From positions 372,001 through 436,000 of the forward strand of contig CAVTBM010000006.1 of NCBI GenBank assembly GCA_963732905.1: a stretch of 64,000 nt of DNA, given 5' to 3'. This DNA comes from DASQZK01 sp963732905 (GTDB lineage Bacteria; Bacteroidota; Bacteroidia; Bacteroidales; GCA-2748055). Below, piece after piece: positions 54,369 to 63,331 of the stretch. The stretch's first letter is position 1. Each line of letters starts with the position of its first letter. The translations under genes were made by a program, and so were the position numbers. Under the pieces are notes generated by a model. The model saw nothing but the letters and a program-made list of their open reading frames with translations. It was not told the DNA's origin and did not search any database.

Positions 54369-55427
54369 TCAACCGTTATTGTTTTCCAGAACGGTCCGGT
54401 AATACTTTTCCCAGTTCCAGGCAGAGAGCAGGGTCTCTTCGAGCCCTTTCTCTGCTTCCCAGCCAAGTTCAGTATTGGCAAAAGTTGTGTCGGCAAAAAC
54501 CTGCTCCACATCTCCGGCTCTTCTCGGGGCTATCTTATAGTTTACTTTCACGCCTGTGGCTTTCTCAAATGTCCGGATCACCTCCAAAACGGAATTCCCC
54601 TTGCCGGTACCGAGATTAAAAACTTCATAGGGGTTTTTATTTTTGTTTTCAAGTAACCGTCGGATGGCCACAACATGAGCCCTGGCAAGATCGACGACAT
54701 TGATATAATCCCGTACGGCAGAACCGTCAGGCGTGTTATAATCGTCGCCGAAAACCCTCATTTCTTTTCGCAAGCCCAGAGCCGTCTGTGTGATGAAGGG
54801 GACCAGGTTATTCGGTACGCCGAGAGGCAGCTCACCAATGAGCGCTGACGGGTGGGCACCGATGGGGTTGAAGTACCGCAAAGAGATGATCTTCAGGAAG
54901 TCATGGACATGTACGGTATCCCTCAGTATCTCCTCCGAGATCTGTTTGGTGTTGCCATACGGTGAATTTGCCTTCTTTACGGGTGCCTGCTCGGTCACCG
55001 GCAGTTCATCGGGTTCGCCGTAAACCGTACACGATGAGCTGAAAACCATGGGGGCAAGGGAGCGCCTGATCATATTTTCAAGCAGGTTGATCAGGGAAGT
55101 GATATTGTTATAATAATATTTCAGGGGAAATTCCACCGATTCGCCCACAGCCTTGTAAGCTGCAAAATGAATGACGGCCCCAATTTCAGGGTAGGTGTCA
55201 AAAAGTGTGTTGACACGTTTTGTACGGGTAAGATCAATTTCTTCAAAAAAAGGTCTCCGGCCGGTTATTTTTTCAATCCCATCGAGTACCTCAATTTTGG
55301 AATTGGACAGATTATCCACGATCAGGACATTGTAACCGGCATCCATAAGCTCAACGACAGTGTGAGATCCGATATAGCCGGTACCTCCGGTGACAAGAAC
55401 TAAATTTTTTATTGTTTTATTACTCAT
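54369..55427 (-). CDS. galE: UDP-glucose 4-epimerase
   Basis: Interconverts UDP-glucose and UDP-galactose (some members also act on the N-acetyl forms). The Rossmann motif TGGTGYIGSH lies near the N-terminus; FSSSCTVYG and YGNTKQISEEIL supply the Ser and the Tyr-x-x-x-Lys pair, and NLGTGKGNSVLEVI is a family landmark. I prefer the ATG at 55427 (352 residues, MSNKTIKNLVLVTGG); an in-frame ATG at 55460 would add 11 residues without family similarity. It lies between wbpA and rfbB. Confidence 0.93.
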   Translation of the reverse strand: MSNKTIKNLVLVTGGTGYIGSHTVVELMDAGYNVLIVDNLSNSKIEVLDGIEKITGRRPFFEEIDLTRTKRVNTLFDTYPEIGAVIHFAAYKAVGESVEFPLKYYYNNITSLINLLENMIRRSLAPMVFSSSCTVYGEPDELPVTEQAPVKKANSPYGNTKQISEEILRDTVHVHDFLKIISLRYFNPIGAHPSALIGELPLGVPNNLVPFITQTALGLRKEMRVFGDDYNTPDGSAVRDYINVVDLARAHVVAIRRLLENKNKNPYEVFNLGTGKGNSVLEVIRTFEKATGVKVNYKIAPRRAGDVEQVFADTTFANTELGWEAEKGLEETLLSAWNWEKYYRTVLENNNG

Positions 55428-55494
55428 CGTATTCGTTTTAGGTATTCCTGAATAAATCACATACAGGAAAAAAGGCTTCTATCAAGGTAAATTG

Positions 55495-56784
55495 TCAGAG
55501 GCTCCAGTAGTTCATTTTTTTAATCCTGTTCCGGAATATGCCTTTCAGATCTACCAGGACCGCATCTTCCCGTGTGATTTCATTAAAATATTTTTCATCC
55601 AGGCTCTTGTATTCATCATGCCCGACAGCAATGACAACAGCATCATATCCCGGGTTGATCGTTTCAGAAAGATCGAGTCCGTACTCTTTTTTCACTTCCT
55701 CCGGCTCAGCATGAGGATCGACAACATCAACATTCAGGCCGAAGTCTTTCAGCTCGTGCACAACATCGACAACCTTGGAATTTCGTATGTCGCTCACATT
55801 TTCCTTGAAGGTAATGCCCAGAACGAGGACTTTGGATTGTTTGGGATTCTTATTCAGGAAAATCAGTTTTTGCACCAGCTGTTTGGCTACATATGCTCCC
55901 ATATTGTCGTTTATGGCTCTCCCGGCCGTAATTATCTGGGCATGGTGACCAAAGCGGGCCGATTTATAGGTCAGGTAATACGGATCTACTCCAATACAAT
56001 GCCCTCCGACCAGCCCCGGGAAAAACTTCAGGAAATTCCACTTCGTGCCCGCAGCATCGAGAACTTCATAGGTATTAATATTCATTTTGTTAAAAATCAT
56101 CGATAATTCATTCATGAAGGCAATATTGATATCCCTCTGCGTATTTTCAATGATCTTGGCTGCTTCCGCCACCTTGATGGAGCTGGCACGGTGGACCCCT
56201 GCCACGATGATCAGCTCATAGAGTTTCGCGATCTCTTCGGCTGACTGAGGGTCGCAGCCCGAGGTAACCTTCGTGATCCGGGTAAGGGTATGTTCCTTAT
56301 CGCCGGGGTTAATCCGCTCCGGTGAGAATCCAACCTTGAACTGCTCAATAAATTTGAGTCCGGACTTCTTTTCGAGGAGCGGGATGCAATCTTCCTCAGT
56401 GCATCCGGGGTATACGGTCGATTCATATACCACATAATCCCCTTCCTTGAGTGCGCCGCCGACGGTTTCCGTAGCACTGAGCAGCGGCTTCAGGTCGGGA
56501 TTCTTGTACTCGTCGATAGGTGTAGGAACCGCTACGATAAAAAATCTGGCCTCCCTGAGATCCACAGGATCTGTAGTGAACGTTATATCACAGTTATCGA
56601 AAGCCCCTGTATCGAGCTCGTTGCTGGGGTCGATGTGGCGGTTCATAAGATTAACCCTGTCCTGACGAATGTCAAAACCGATGACAGAGACTTTACGGGC
56701 AAATTCAAGTGCTATGGGAAGGCCTACATAACCAAGCCCAATAACGGCGATCTTGTTCTGTTTTTCAAGGATTTCCTGGTACAT
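55495..56784 (-). CDS. wbpA: UDP-N-acetylglucosamine 6-dehydrogenase (WbpA-like)
   Basis: Nucleotide-sugar dehydrogenase of 429 residues in the UDP-glucose/GDP-mannose dehydrogenase family. The NAD motif GLGYVGLP is at 16-23, and the catalytic Cys263 lies in GGHCIGVDPYY. Its neighbours wbpB, wbpD and wbpE identify the likely reaction as UDP-GlcNAc to UDP-GlcNAcA. Without them, a TviB/WbpO-type GalNAc enzyme would be an equal option. It follows wbpB by 5 bp. Confidence 0.88.
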   Translation of the reverse strand: MYQEILEKQNKIAVIGLGYVGLPIALEFARKVSVIGFDIRQDRVNLMNRHIDPSNELDTGAFDNCDITFTTDPVDLREARFFIVAVPTPIDEYKNPDLKPLLSATETVGGALKEGDYVVYESTVYPGCTEEDCIPLLEKKSGLKFIEQFKVGFSPERINPGDKEHTLTRITKVTSGCDPQSAEEIAKLYELIIVAGVHRASSIKVAEAAKIIENTQRDINIAFMNELSMIFNKMNINTYEVLDAAGTKWNFLKFFPGLVGGHCIGVDPYYLTYKSARFGHHAQIITAGRAINDNMGAYVAKQLVQKLIFLNKNPKQSKVLVLGITFKENVSDIRNSKVVDVVHELKDFGLNVDVVDPHAEPEEVKKEYGLDLSETINPGYDAVVIAVGHDEYKSLDEKYFNEITREDAVLVDLKGIFRNRIKKMNYWSL

Positions 56785-56789
56785 ACTGA

Positions 56790-57755
56790 TTATTTTGAGA
56801 AGTTTTTTGCAAAAGGATGATAGTCGCCTTTGAGACCTGCAGGTACCGAATTACGAATGGCATAAACCATCTCGATGGACATCCTGGCATCTTCGAGACC
56901 AAAACCGTTACCTTTCAGGATCTGCTCATACGTAGTGGTATGAAGGTCTGTAAACCCTCCGCTGAATTCAATCTCTTCTCCATCCACGGTAATGGAACGG
57001 TAAGTGCGCTGACCTTTCATCTGTATATCCGCCGGAATATCATTGTAATCGATGCTGAGAAACCAGCGTACTCTTGCTTTTTCAAGCAAAAGATAGCCGG
57101 CAGCCTTATCATCCTGAAGGATCTGAACAACATTTTCCTTCACATTTCCAAAGATCCATCCCAGCATGTCGAAAAAATGAACTCCGATATTGGTGGCCAC
57201 GCCTCCCGATTTATGGACATCCCCCTTCCATGAAAAATGATACCAGTTCCCCCTGCTCGTGATATAGGAAAGATCTATATCATACATTTTACCTGCCGGA
57301 CCGTTTTTGATCTTTTCCCTTAGTGCAATAATAGAAGGATGGTAACGCAGCTGCAGAATATTAAAAACTTTTCTGCCGGTCTGCTCCTCAAATTCAAGAA
57401 GAGCATCGATATTCCAGGGATTCAAAACCACCGGCTTCTCACAGATGGCATCAGCACCACTCCTGAGAGCGAAACGGATATGCGAATCATGAAGATAATT
57501 TGGTGAACAGATGCTGACATAATCCACCTGTGTTCCTTCCCGTCGAAGTTTATCGATATGCCGGTCAAAACGTTCAAATTCAACAAAAAAGTCAGAATCA
57601 GGAAAGTACGTATCAATAAAGCCGACACTGTCGAATTTATCCAGAGCCGCCACAAGGTTATTGCCCGTATCCTTTATTGCTTTCAGATGCCTGATGGCAA
57701 TATAACCGGCAATGCCAATGAGTGCAAAATTCTTAATTTCAGTGTTTTCAGCCAT
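56790..57755 (-). CDS. wbpB: UDP-GlcNAcA 3-dehydrogenase (WbpB/WlbA-like oxidoreductase)
   Basis: Gfo/Idh/MocA-family NAD enzyme of 321 residues that oxidises the C3 hydroxyl of UDP-N-acetylglucosaminuronate. The N-terminal Rossmann loop reads GIAGYIAIRHLKAI, the typical WbpB/WlbA variant, and the catalytic lysine is in the CEKPVV motif. The C-terminal domain has TNIGVHFFDMLGWIFG. It lies 5 bp before wbpA and 3 bp after wbpD. The 3-keto product is aminated by WbpE, as in Pseudomonas and Bordetella. Confidence 0.9.
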   Translation of the reverse strand: MAENTEIKNFALIGIAGYIAIRHLKAIKDTGNNLVAALDKFDSVGFIDTYFPDSDFFVEFERFDRHIDKLRREGTQVDYVSICSPNYLHDSHIRFALRSGADAICEKPVVLNPWNIDALLEFEEQTGRKVFNILQLRYHPSIIALREKIKNGPAGKMYDIDLSYITSRGNWYHFSWKGDVHKSGGVATNIGVHFFDMLGWIFGNVKENVVQILQDDKAAGYLLLEKARVRWFLSIDYNDIPADIQMKGQRTYRSITVDGEEIEFSGGFTDLHTTTYEQILKGNGFGLEDARMSIEMVYAIRNSVPAGLKGDYHPFAKNFSK

Positions 57756-57758
57756 TTT

Positions 57759-58340
57759 TCAGTTGATCTTTGTTACCTGATTGTTGTTAAGCTTATATTT
57801 TTCACCACTCTCCGGACAAACCGCGATACCTGCAGAATCGAATGTCAATTTGTGACCGTATTCACTTATCCAGCCTGTTTGCCTGGCCGGATTGCCAATC
57901 ACCAGGGCATAATCCTTTACCTCTTTGGTCACCACCGCCCCGGCTCCGACGAAAGCAAACCGCCCAATGGCATTTCCGCAGACAACCGTGGCGTTTGCCC
58001 CAACTGTTGCCCCCTGCTTTACGAGCGTGGTCAGGTACTTATCCTTCCTGACAATGGCACTCCTTGGGTTGACAACATTCGTGAATACCATCGATGGCCC
58101 CAGAAAAACATCATCTTCACATTTTACCCCGGTATATACAGAAACGTTGTTCTGGATTTTTACATTGCTGCCGAGAACCACCCCGGAAGATATGACTACG
58201 TTTTGTCCGAGGTTGCAACGTTCTCCGATAATACATCCCGGCATCACATGAGTGAAATGCCATATTTTTGTTCCCCGTCCAATGGTGCAGCCTTCGTCAA
58301 TAACGGCTGTTTCGTGGGCAAAGTAGTCATTTTCAGGCAT
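57759..58340 (-). CDS. wbpD: UDP-2-acetamido-3-amino-uronate N-acetyltransferase (WbpD-like)
   Basis: Left-handed beta-helix acetyltransferase with hexapeptide repeats, 193 residues from the ATG at 58340. HETAVIDEGCTIGRGTKIWH opens the repeats, and GAGAVVTKEVKDYALVIGNP closes them; the C-terminal cap has the CPESGEKY stretch seen in WbpD/WlbB. It acetylates the 3-amino group to give UDP-GlcNAc(3NAc)A. A TTG at 58349, overlapping the wbpE stop, is a less likely start. It is followed by wbpB after 3 bp. Confidence 0.9.
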   Translation of the reverse strand: MPENDYFAHETAVIDEGCTIGRGTKIWHFTHVMPGCIIGERCNLGQNVVISSGVVLGSNVKIQNNVSVYTGVKCEDDVFLGPSMVFTNVVNPRSAIVRKDKYLTTLVKQGATVGANATVVCGNAIGRFAFVGAGAVVTKEVKDYALVIGNPARQTGWISEYGHKLTFDSAGIAVCPESGEKYKLNNNQVTKIN

Positions 58341-58345
58341 AAAAG

Positions 58346-59488
58346 TCAATTTAAAAAGTCAAGAACCCTTTTTGTGATATACTCCAGTTGTTCTCCGTCA
58401 AGTTCAGTATGCATGGGCAGTGAAAGGACTTCACGGCAGAGCTCTTCCGTCACCGGGAAATCTCCGCCACGGTATCCCAGATCTTCATAAGCATTCTGAA
58501 GATGAAGCCCCACCGGGTAATATATCATAGAAGGGATGCCATGATTCTTAAGATGTTCCTGCAAACCATCCCGCTTCCCCTTTTTCACCCTCAAGGTGTA
58601 CTGGTGGAAGATATGTGTCGATGAAGGATTAAAAACAGGAATTTTGATGTCATCGCGGCCGGCGAAAGCGGAATTATAAAATCCGGCAGCCTTGGACCTG
58701 GACAGATTATATTCATCCAGGTATTTTAATTTCACACTCAAAATGGCAGCCTGTATGGTGTCCAGCCTTGAGTTGACCCCGACATAATCATAAAAATAGC
58801 GGCGTTTCATCCCATGATTCACAACGGCTGAAAGATATTCCGCCAGCCTGTCATCGTTGGTGAAAACAGCGCCCCCGTCACCAAAAGCACCCAGATTTTT
58901 GGAAGGGAAAAAGGAAGTGCATCCCATGGTCCCGATCGTCCCGGCTTTGACAGCTTTCTTACCTGTAGCCCCACGGAAGGAATACTCCGAACCCAGAGCC
59001 TGTGCTGCATCTTCAATAACGAAAAGGCCAAACTCATCGGCAATCTCCATGATGCTGTCCATATCGGCACACTGCCCGAAAAGATGCACCGGTACGATGA
59101 CTTTGGTTGCCGGGGTGATCTTCCTGCGAATCTCATCAGGACTGATATTGAACGTCCCCGGATCCACGTCGGCAAGCACCGGCCTGAACCCAAGAAGCCT
59201 GATCACTTCAACCGTGGCAACAAACGTAAAAGGTGTGGTGATGATCTCATCGCCGGGATGAAGATCCAGCGCCATCATGGCTACCTGCAAAGCATCAGTA
59301 CCGTTGCCACAGGCAATCACATGCCCGCTTCCCAGGTATTCCGCCAGCTCATCCTGGAATAACTTCACCTGCCGCCCTTTAATGAAAGCAGTCTCATCAA
59401 TCACTTCCTGGATAGCTCTATCTACCTCCTTTTTAATCCTCTGGTACTGGCCTGACAAATCGACCATTCTGATATCAAAATCGGACAT
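58346..59488 (-). CDS. wbpE: DegT/DnrJ/EryC1-family aminotransferase (WbpE-like)
   Basis: PLP-dependent sugar aminotransferase of 380 residues that adds the 3-amino group to the keto sugar made by WbpB. The PLP lysine is Lys197 in FFPSKNLGAFGDGGA, and the early CGNGTDALQVAMMAL and EDAAQALGSEY are family signatures. I start at the ATG at 59488 (MSDFDIRMVDLSGQY); the open frame runs to 59626, but without an ATG or family similarity. It is first of the operon. Porphyromonas PorR, needed for anionic LPS and for retaining T9SS cargo, belongs to this same family. Confidence 0.92.
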   Translation of the reverse strand: MSDFDIRMVDLSGQYQRIKKEVDRAIQEVIDETAFIKGRQVKLFQDELAEYLGSGHVIACGNGTDALQVAMMALDLHPGDEIITTPFTFVATVEVIRLLGFRPVLADVDPGTFNISPDEIRRKITPATKVIVPVHLFGQCADMDSIMEIADEFGLFVIEDAAQALGSEYSFRGATGKKAVKAGTIGTMGCTSFFPSKNLGAFGDGGAVFTNDDRLAEYLSAVVNHGMKRRYFYDYVGVNSRLDTIQAAILSVKLKYLDEYNLSRSKAAGFYNSAFAGRDDIKIPVFNPSSTHIFHQYTLRVKKGKRDGLQEHLKNHGIPSMIYYPVGLHLQNAYEDLGYRGGDFPVTEELCREVLSLPMHTELDGEQLEYITKRVLDFLN

Positions 59489-59967
59489 TTTACGGGGAAT
59501 TAAACTACGAAGATAACCAATCTTGGAAACATTAAGTTCACCATGTCCTATTAAAATTACAGCCCTTCGAAGACTACTGCCCTGATCCCGTTCTCTCGTC
59601 ACGGAACGAAACCCAGGAAGCAGCAAGCGTCCGTCTCCCGGCCCTGTCCGAAAACGGTCCCGATCATCTGACGGAAGCTTCCGGAACCATGACTGTGTTC
59701 CCTGTCCCCGTTTAAAAGATGGCTGCTTTTTAAGGCTGATCGCGAAATGAAAGCTCTCCTCTGCTGTATCCTGTAAAGTAAGGTTCAGAACAGGTGGAAA
59801 AAAGAGAAGAAATAAAAAAACTATCCTTCACAGTGAGTTGTCATTAACTTGTATATCAATAAATTAAAATTCTAAAATCGCAATATAATCCTAATGGTTC
59901 GTAATTTTGTTTGGAGCAAATCATTATCAGGACTAATTTTGAATATATTTACCAAAAATCAATCAAA
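59489..59967. other. Divergent intergenic region between wbpE and the HU-SPOR gene
   Basis: This 479 bp region lies between divergent genes. The left half is GC-richer and part of it is an open extension of the wbpE frame. The right part (from about 59800) is AT-rich. The -7 box candidate TAATTTTG is at 59902-59909, plus strand. No RNA gene or clear terminator is seen. Confidence 0.4.
59902..59909 (+). promoter_or_regulatory. Putative -7 box for the HU-SPOR gene
   Basis: TAATTTTG matches TAnnTTTG exactly. Transcription would start near 59916, after the TTG at 59911, which argues for the later TTG at 59968 as the start codon. No clear -33 element. Confidence 0.4.
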
Positions 59968-61149
59968 TTGGCGATAAACGAATACATCAGGGATTTGCTG
60001 CTTTTTAATGAGAGGGTGATTTTTCCGGGTTTCGGAGCCCTCGAAATTGTTAAGAAGCCGGCAAAAATCAGTGGGGCAAAAATAGCTCCCCCTGTTTCCG
60101 TCATTATTTTTAATCATGAATTGAAACGGGATGACGGTTTTCTTTCCGCTAAAATATCACAGGCCGAAGAAATCGATGAATCGGAAGCCAGGGAAAAAGT
60201 TCTTGAATATGTAGACAGCATTGTCTTCGCTTTTAACAAAGGGGAGCAATTTGAAATTGAAGGTGTTTGCACCCTTTTTCAGGATGAAGACAACAACGTT
60301 CGTGTAACCAGGGACGCCGGATTAAATCTTGATTTTGACTCCTTCGGCCTTGGGACCCTTGAAATAGAACCGTTTGATGAAGAGGAAGTGTTGGTCACCA
60401 GCGAAGAGATCCCGCCGGTTGTGGAATCACCGGTTGAGAAAGTCCCGGTTGAGGAAAACACTGAAGCCGGCAGTGAGGAGATAACTCCGGAGGAGGAAAC
60501 CGGTGCGGGTGAACCCGTCGGGGATAATGAAGAACAGGGGTCATTTTCAGCTGAAGGGTCCGGAATCCCGCCTGCAGAAACTGAACCTGATGAATACGAT
60601 CATGACGGGGGTGGAAAAAGCAATAAAAATACGATCTGGATCCTCTCGGGAGCCATCGTGGTCGTTCTGACAGCCCTGGTCATTATGACACTGAAGACAG
60701 GTATGCTGGATGGCTCGTTCAATCCCGGTTCGCTGTTCAACTCATCGGACAGCACTTTGGATATCAATGATAATATTCCTGAGGTGTCCGGCCAGGATTC
60801 TGAATTCGACACCATGGTAAATGAGATGGAAAACAACATTGATTCGACAACTTCTATTGAAAATGCCATGAACCCGCAGGAAAAGAAAGTGCCTGCAGAA
60901 AAACCCACACAGGCCGGCTTTAAGGAATACCACATTATTGCCGGAAGTTTCAAGGACAGGAAAAATGCTGAGGACCTTCAACAGGAACTGACCATGAAAG
61001 GCTTTCAAACCATGCTTCTTGAAAGAGGCGATGGTTACTTCCGGGTTAGTGCCGGATCTTACTCAAATAAAGAAACCGCGCTCAGCAAACTGAATGATTT
61101 CAGAAAGGTCAAAGGCATGAACAATGCCTGGGTAATGAATTTACACTGA
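59968..61149 (+). CDS. HU/CCDC81-like domain, transmembrane and SPOR domain protein
   Basis: Three-part protein of about 393 residues. The first 110 residues (AINEYIRDLLLFNERVIFPGFGALEIV at the start) match the bacterial HU-like CCDC81 domains of Bacteroidota. An acidic Glu/Pro-rich linker follows, then one transmembrane helix (IWILSGAIVVVLTALVIM), a Ser/Asp/Asn-rich segment, and a C-terminal SPOR domain (EYHIIAGSFKDRKNAEDLQQ onward, last 75 residues), which binds denuded glycan at division sites. The start is ambiguous: no ATG is in frame; TTG at 59911 or TTG at 59968 are possible. I chose 59968 on promoter position and domain start. It ends flush with the metG stop. Confidence 0.85.
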   Translation: MAINEYIRDLLLFNERVIFPGFGALEIVKKPAKISGAKIAPPVSVIIFNHELKRDDGFLSAKISQAEEIDESEAREKVLEYVDSIVFAFNKGEQFEIEGVCTLFQDEDNNVRVTRDAGLNLDFDSFGLGTLEIEPFDEEEVLVTSEEIPPVVESPVEKVPVEENTEAGSEEITPEEETGAGEPVGDNEEQGSFSAEGSGIPPAETEPDEYDHDGGGKSNKNTIWILSGAIVVVLTALVIMTLKTGMLDGSFNPGSLFNSSDSTLDINDNIPEVSGQDSEFDTMVNEMENNIDSTTSIENAMNPQEKKVPAEKPTQAGFKEYHIIAGSFKDRKNAEDLQQELTMKGFQTMLLERGDGYFRVSAGSYSNKETALSKLNDFRKVKGMNNAWVMNLH

Positions 61150-63183
61150 TCATCGGACTACAGAACCATTTTCCGCCAATGGATCAGGGACGACAAACTG
61201 AAGCGATCCGTCATGATTTTCGGATAGCAGGATCATCCCCTTTGACTCAATGCCTTTGATCATCCGTGGCGCAAGGTTAAGAATGATGCAAACCTTTTGT
61301 CCTTTCAGCTTCTCAGGATCAAAAAACTCTGCGATTCCCGACACGATGGTTCTTTGATCAATACCTGTATCGACGGTGAATTTCAGCAGTTTTTTAGTCT
61401 TCGCCACTTTTTCGGCATCCATGATGGTACCTACCCGGATATCCATTTTTGTGAAATCTTCAAAGGTTATGGTGTCCTTTTCAGGCTCAACGTCATCCTT
61501 TACGCTTTCTTCAGATTTGCTGTTCACGACGAGCTTGCTGAGTTGATATTCAATCTGTTCATCCTCAATTTTAGAGAAAAGAAGTTTCGGTTTCCCAATG
61601 ACATGTCCGGCGGGCAGCAGGTTGGTTTTCCCGGCCTGTTCCCAGGTGAAGGCAGAGGTATTGAGAATTCCGGCCAGCTTCGTACAGGTATTGGGAAGGA
61701 ATGGCTGCAGGATGATGGAAAGATTGGCCGTAAGCTGAAGGGATATGTTCAGGATCGTCCTGACACGCTCTTCATCGGTTTTAATAAGTTTCCAGGGTTC
61801 GGTATCAGCAAGGTATTTGTTGCCGGTTCGGGCCAGGTTCATCGCCTCTTTCAAAGCTTCCCTGAACCTGAAATTGTCGAGGTTATTCTCCACCTTTTCC
61901 CGTGCTTCAGCAAAGCCTGACAACACTTCCCTGTCATAATCATTAAGCTCACCGGCCCCCGGAACAGTGCCGTTAAAATATTTCAGTGTAAGAACCACAG
62001 CCCGGTTCACGAAATTTCCGAAAATCGCCACCAATTCGTTATTGTTCCTGGCCTGGAAATCTTTCCAGGTAAAATCGTTGTCTTTCGTTTCCGGGGCGTT
62101 GGCACAGAGAACATATCTCAACACATCCTGCTGATCTTTAAAATCATCCAGGTATTCGTGAAGCCACACTGCCCAGTTTTTAGAGGTTGACAGTTTGTCT
62201 CCTTCAAGGTTGAGAAATTCATTGGCCGGGACATTCTCCGGGAGAATATAACTACCCTCCGCTTTGAGCATGACCGGGAAAACGATACAATGAAACACAA
62301 TGTTGTCCTTCCCGATGAAATGGATCATCCGCGTTTCCTTGTCTTTCCAGTATTTTTCCCAATCGGGGGTCAGCTCTTTGGTGGCGGAAATATATCCGAT
62401 CGGAGCATCGAACCAAACGTACAGGACTTTGCCTTCCGCTCCGTCTACCGGGACAGGTATTCCCCAGTCCAGGTCGCGGCTGACGGCCCGGGGCTGGAGC
62501 CCATTGTCGAGCCAGGATTTACACTGCCCGTATACATTGGGTTTCCAATGTTTGTTTTCTTCCAGGATCCACTTCCTCAGGAATCCTTCATACTTATCCA
62601 GAGGCAGGAACCAGTGTTTGGTCTCTTTAAGCTGTGGCTGAGCACCGGAGATTGCTGATTTGGGATTGATCAGGTCTGTCGGATTCAGCGAAGAGCCGCA
62701 TTTCTCACACTGATCACCATAAGCATTCTCATTGCCGCAAACCGGACAGGTGCCGGTAATGTACCGGTCAGCCAGGAACTGTTGTACTTCAGGGTCATAA
62801 TACTGTTCGGTGGTTTTCTCAATAAATATCCCTTTATCATAGAGTGTTCTGAAAATTTCAGATGCCGTGTCATAATGCACCGGTGAAGTGGTTCGGGAAT
62901 ATATATCGAACGAGATGCCGAATTTTTCGAAGGAATCCTTGTTCATCTGATGATACTTGTCTACGATCACCTGTGGAGACACTCCTTCCTGACGGGCTTT
63001 AATGGTGATGGGAACACCATGCTCGTCGGAACCGCATACGAAAATAATATCTTCACCTTTCATTCGGAGGTATCGGGCAAAAATATCGGCCGGAACATAT
63101 ACGCCTGCCAGGTGACCAAGGTGAATGGGCCCATTGGCATAGGGCAGGGCGGCGGTGAGAAGGAATCGTTTATAATCGGTCAT
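61150..63183 (-). CDS. metG: Methionyl-tRNA synthetase
   Basis: Class I aminoacyl-tRNA synthetase charging tRNA-Met, 677 residues. HIGH is HLGH at 21-24, and the KMSKS site is KLSTSK near residue 330. The zinc knuckle has CPVCGNENAYGDQCEKCG. The C-terminal 110 residues form the tRNA-binding (Trbp111-like) domain, starting at FTKMDIRVGTIMDAEKV. A -7 box candidate lies 33-40 bases upstream. It converges exactly with the HU-SPOR gene, with no spacer. Confidence 0.97.
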   Translation of the reverse strand: MTDYKRFLLTAALPYANGPIHLGHLAGVYVPADIFARYLRMKGEDIIFVCGSDEHGVPITIKARQEGVSPQVIVDKYHQMNKDSFEKFGISFDIYSRTTSPVHYDTASEIFRTLYDKGIFIEKTTEQYYDPEVQQFLADRYITGTCPVCGNENAYGDQCEKCGSSLNPTDLINPKSAISGAQPQLKETKHWFLPLDKYEGFLRKWILEENKHWKPNVYGQCKSWLDNGLQPRAVSRDLDWGIPVPVDGAEGKVLYVWFDAPIGYISATKELTPDWEKYWKDKETRMIHFIGKDNIVFHCIVFPVMLKAEGSYILPENVPANEFLNLEGDKLSTSKNWAVWLHEYLDDFKDQQDVLRYVLCANAPETKDNDFTWKDFQARNNNELVAIFGNFVNRAVVLTLKYFNGTVPGAGELNDYDREVLSGFAEAREKVENNLDNFRFREALKEAMNLARTGNKYLADTEPWKLIKTDEERVRTILNISLQLTANLSIILQPFLPNTCTKLAGILNTSAFTWEQAGKTNLLPAGHVIGKPKLLFSKIEDEQIEYQLSKLVVNSKSEESVKDDVEPEKDTITFEDFTKMDIRVGTIMDAEKVAKTKKLLKFTVDTGIDQRTIVSGIAEFFDPEKLKGQKVCIILNLAPRMIKGIESKGMILLSENHDGSLQFVVPDPLAENGSVVR

Positions 63184-63215
63184 GGATCAGGAAATAATGA
63201 ATTTTTTACGATCTG

Positions 63216-63223
63216 CAAAGATA
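63216..63223 (-). promoter_or_regulatory. Putative -7 box for metG
   Basis: Minus strand reads TATCTTTG, an exact TAnnTTTG match, about 33 bases before the metG ATG. No clear -33 element. Confidence 0.45.
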
Positions 63224-63331
63224 AGGAATAATATGATGATTTCGGATTACGAATGGTGGATTTCAGGGTGTCGCCCAAATCCGGACTGCCTATTCCGTAT
63301 ACGTAATCATAACAATTTGTATATTTACAAA

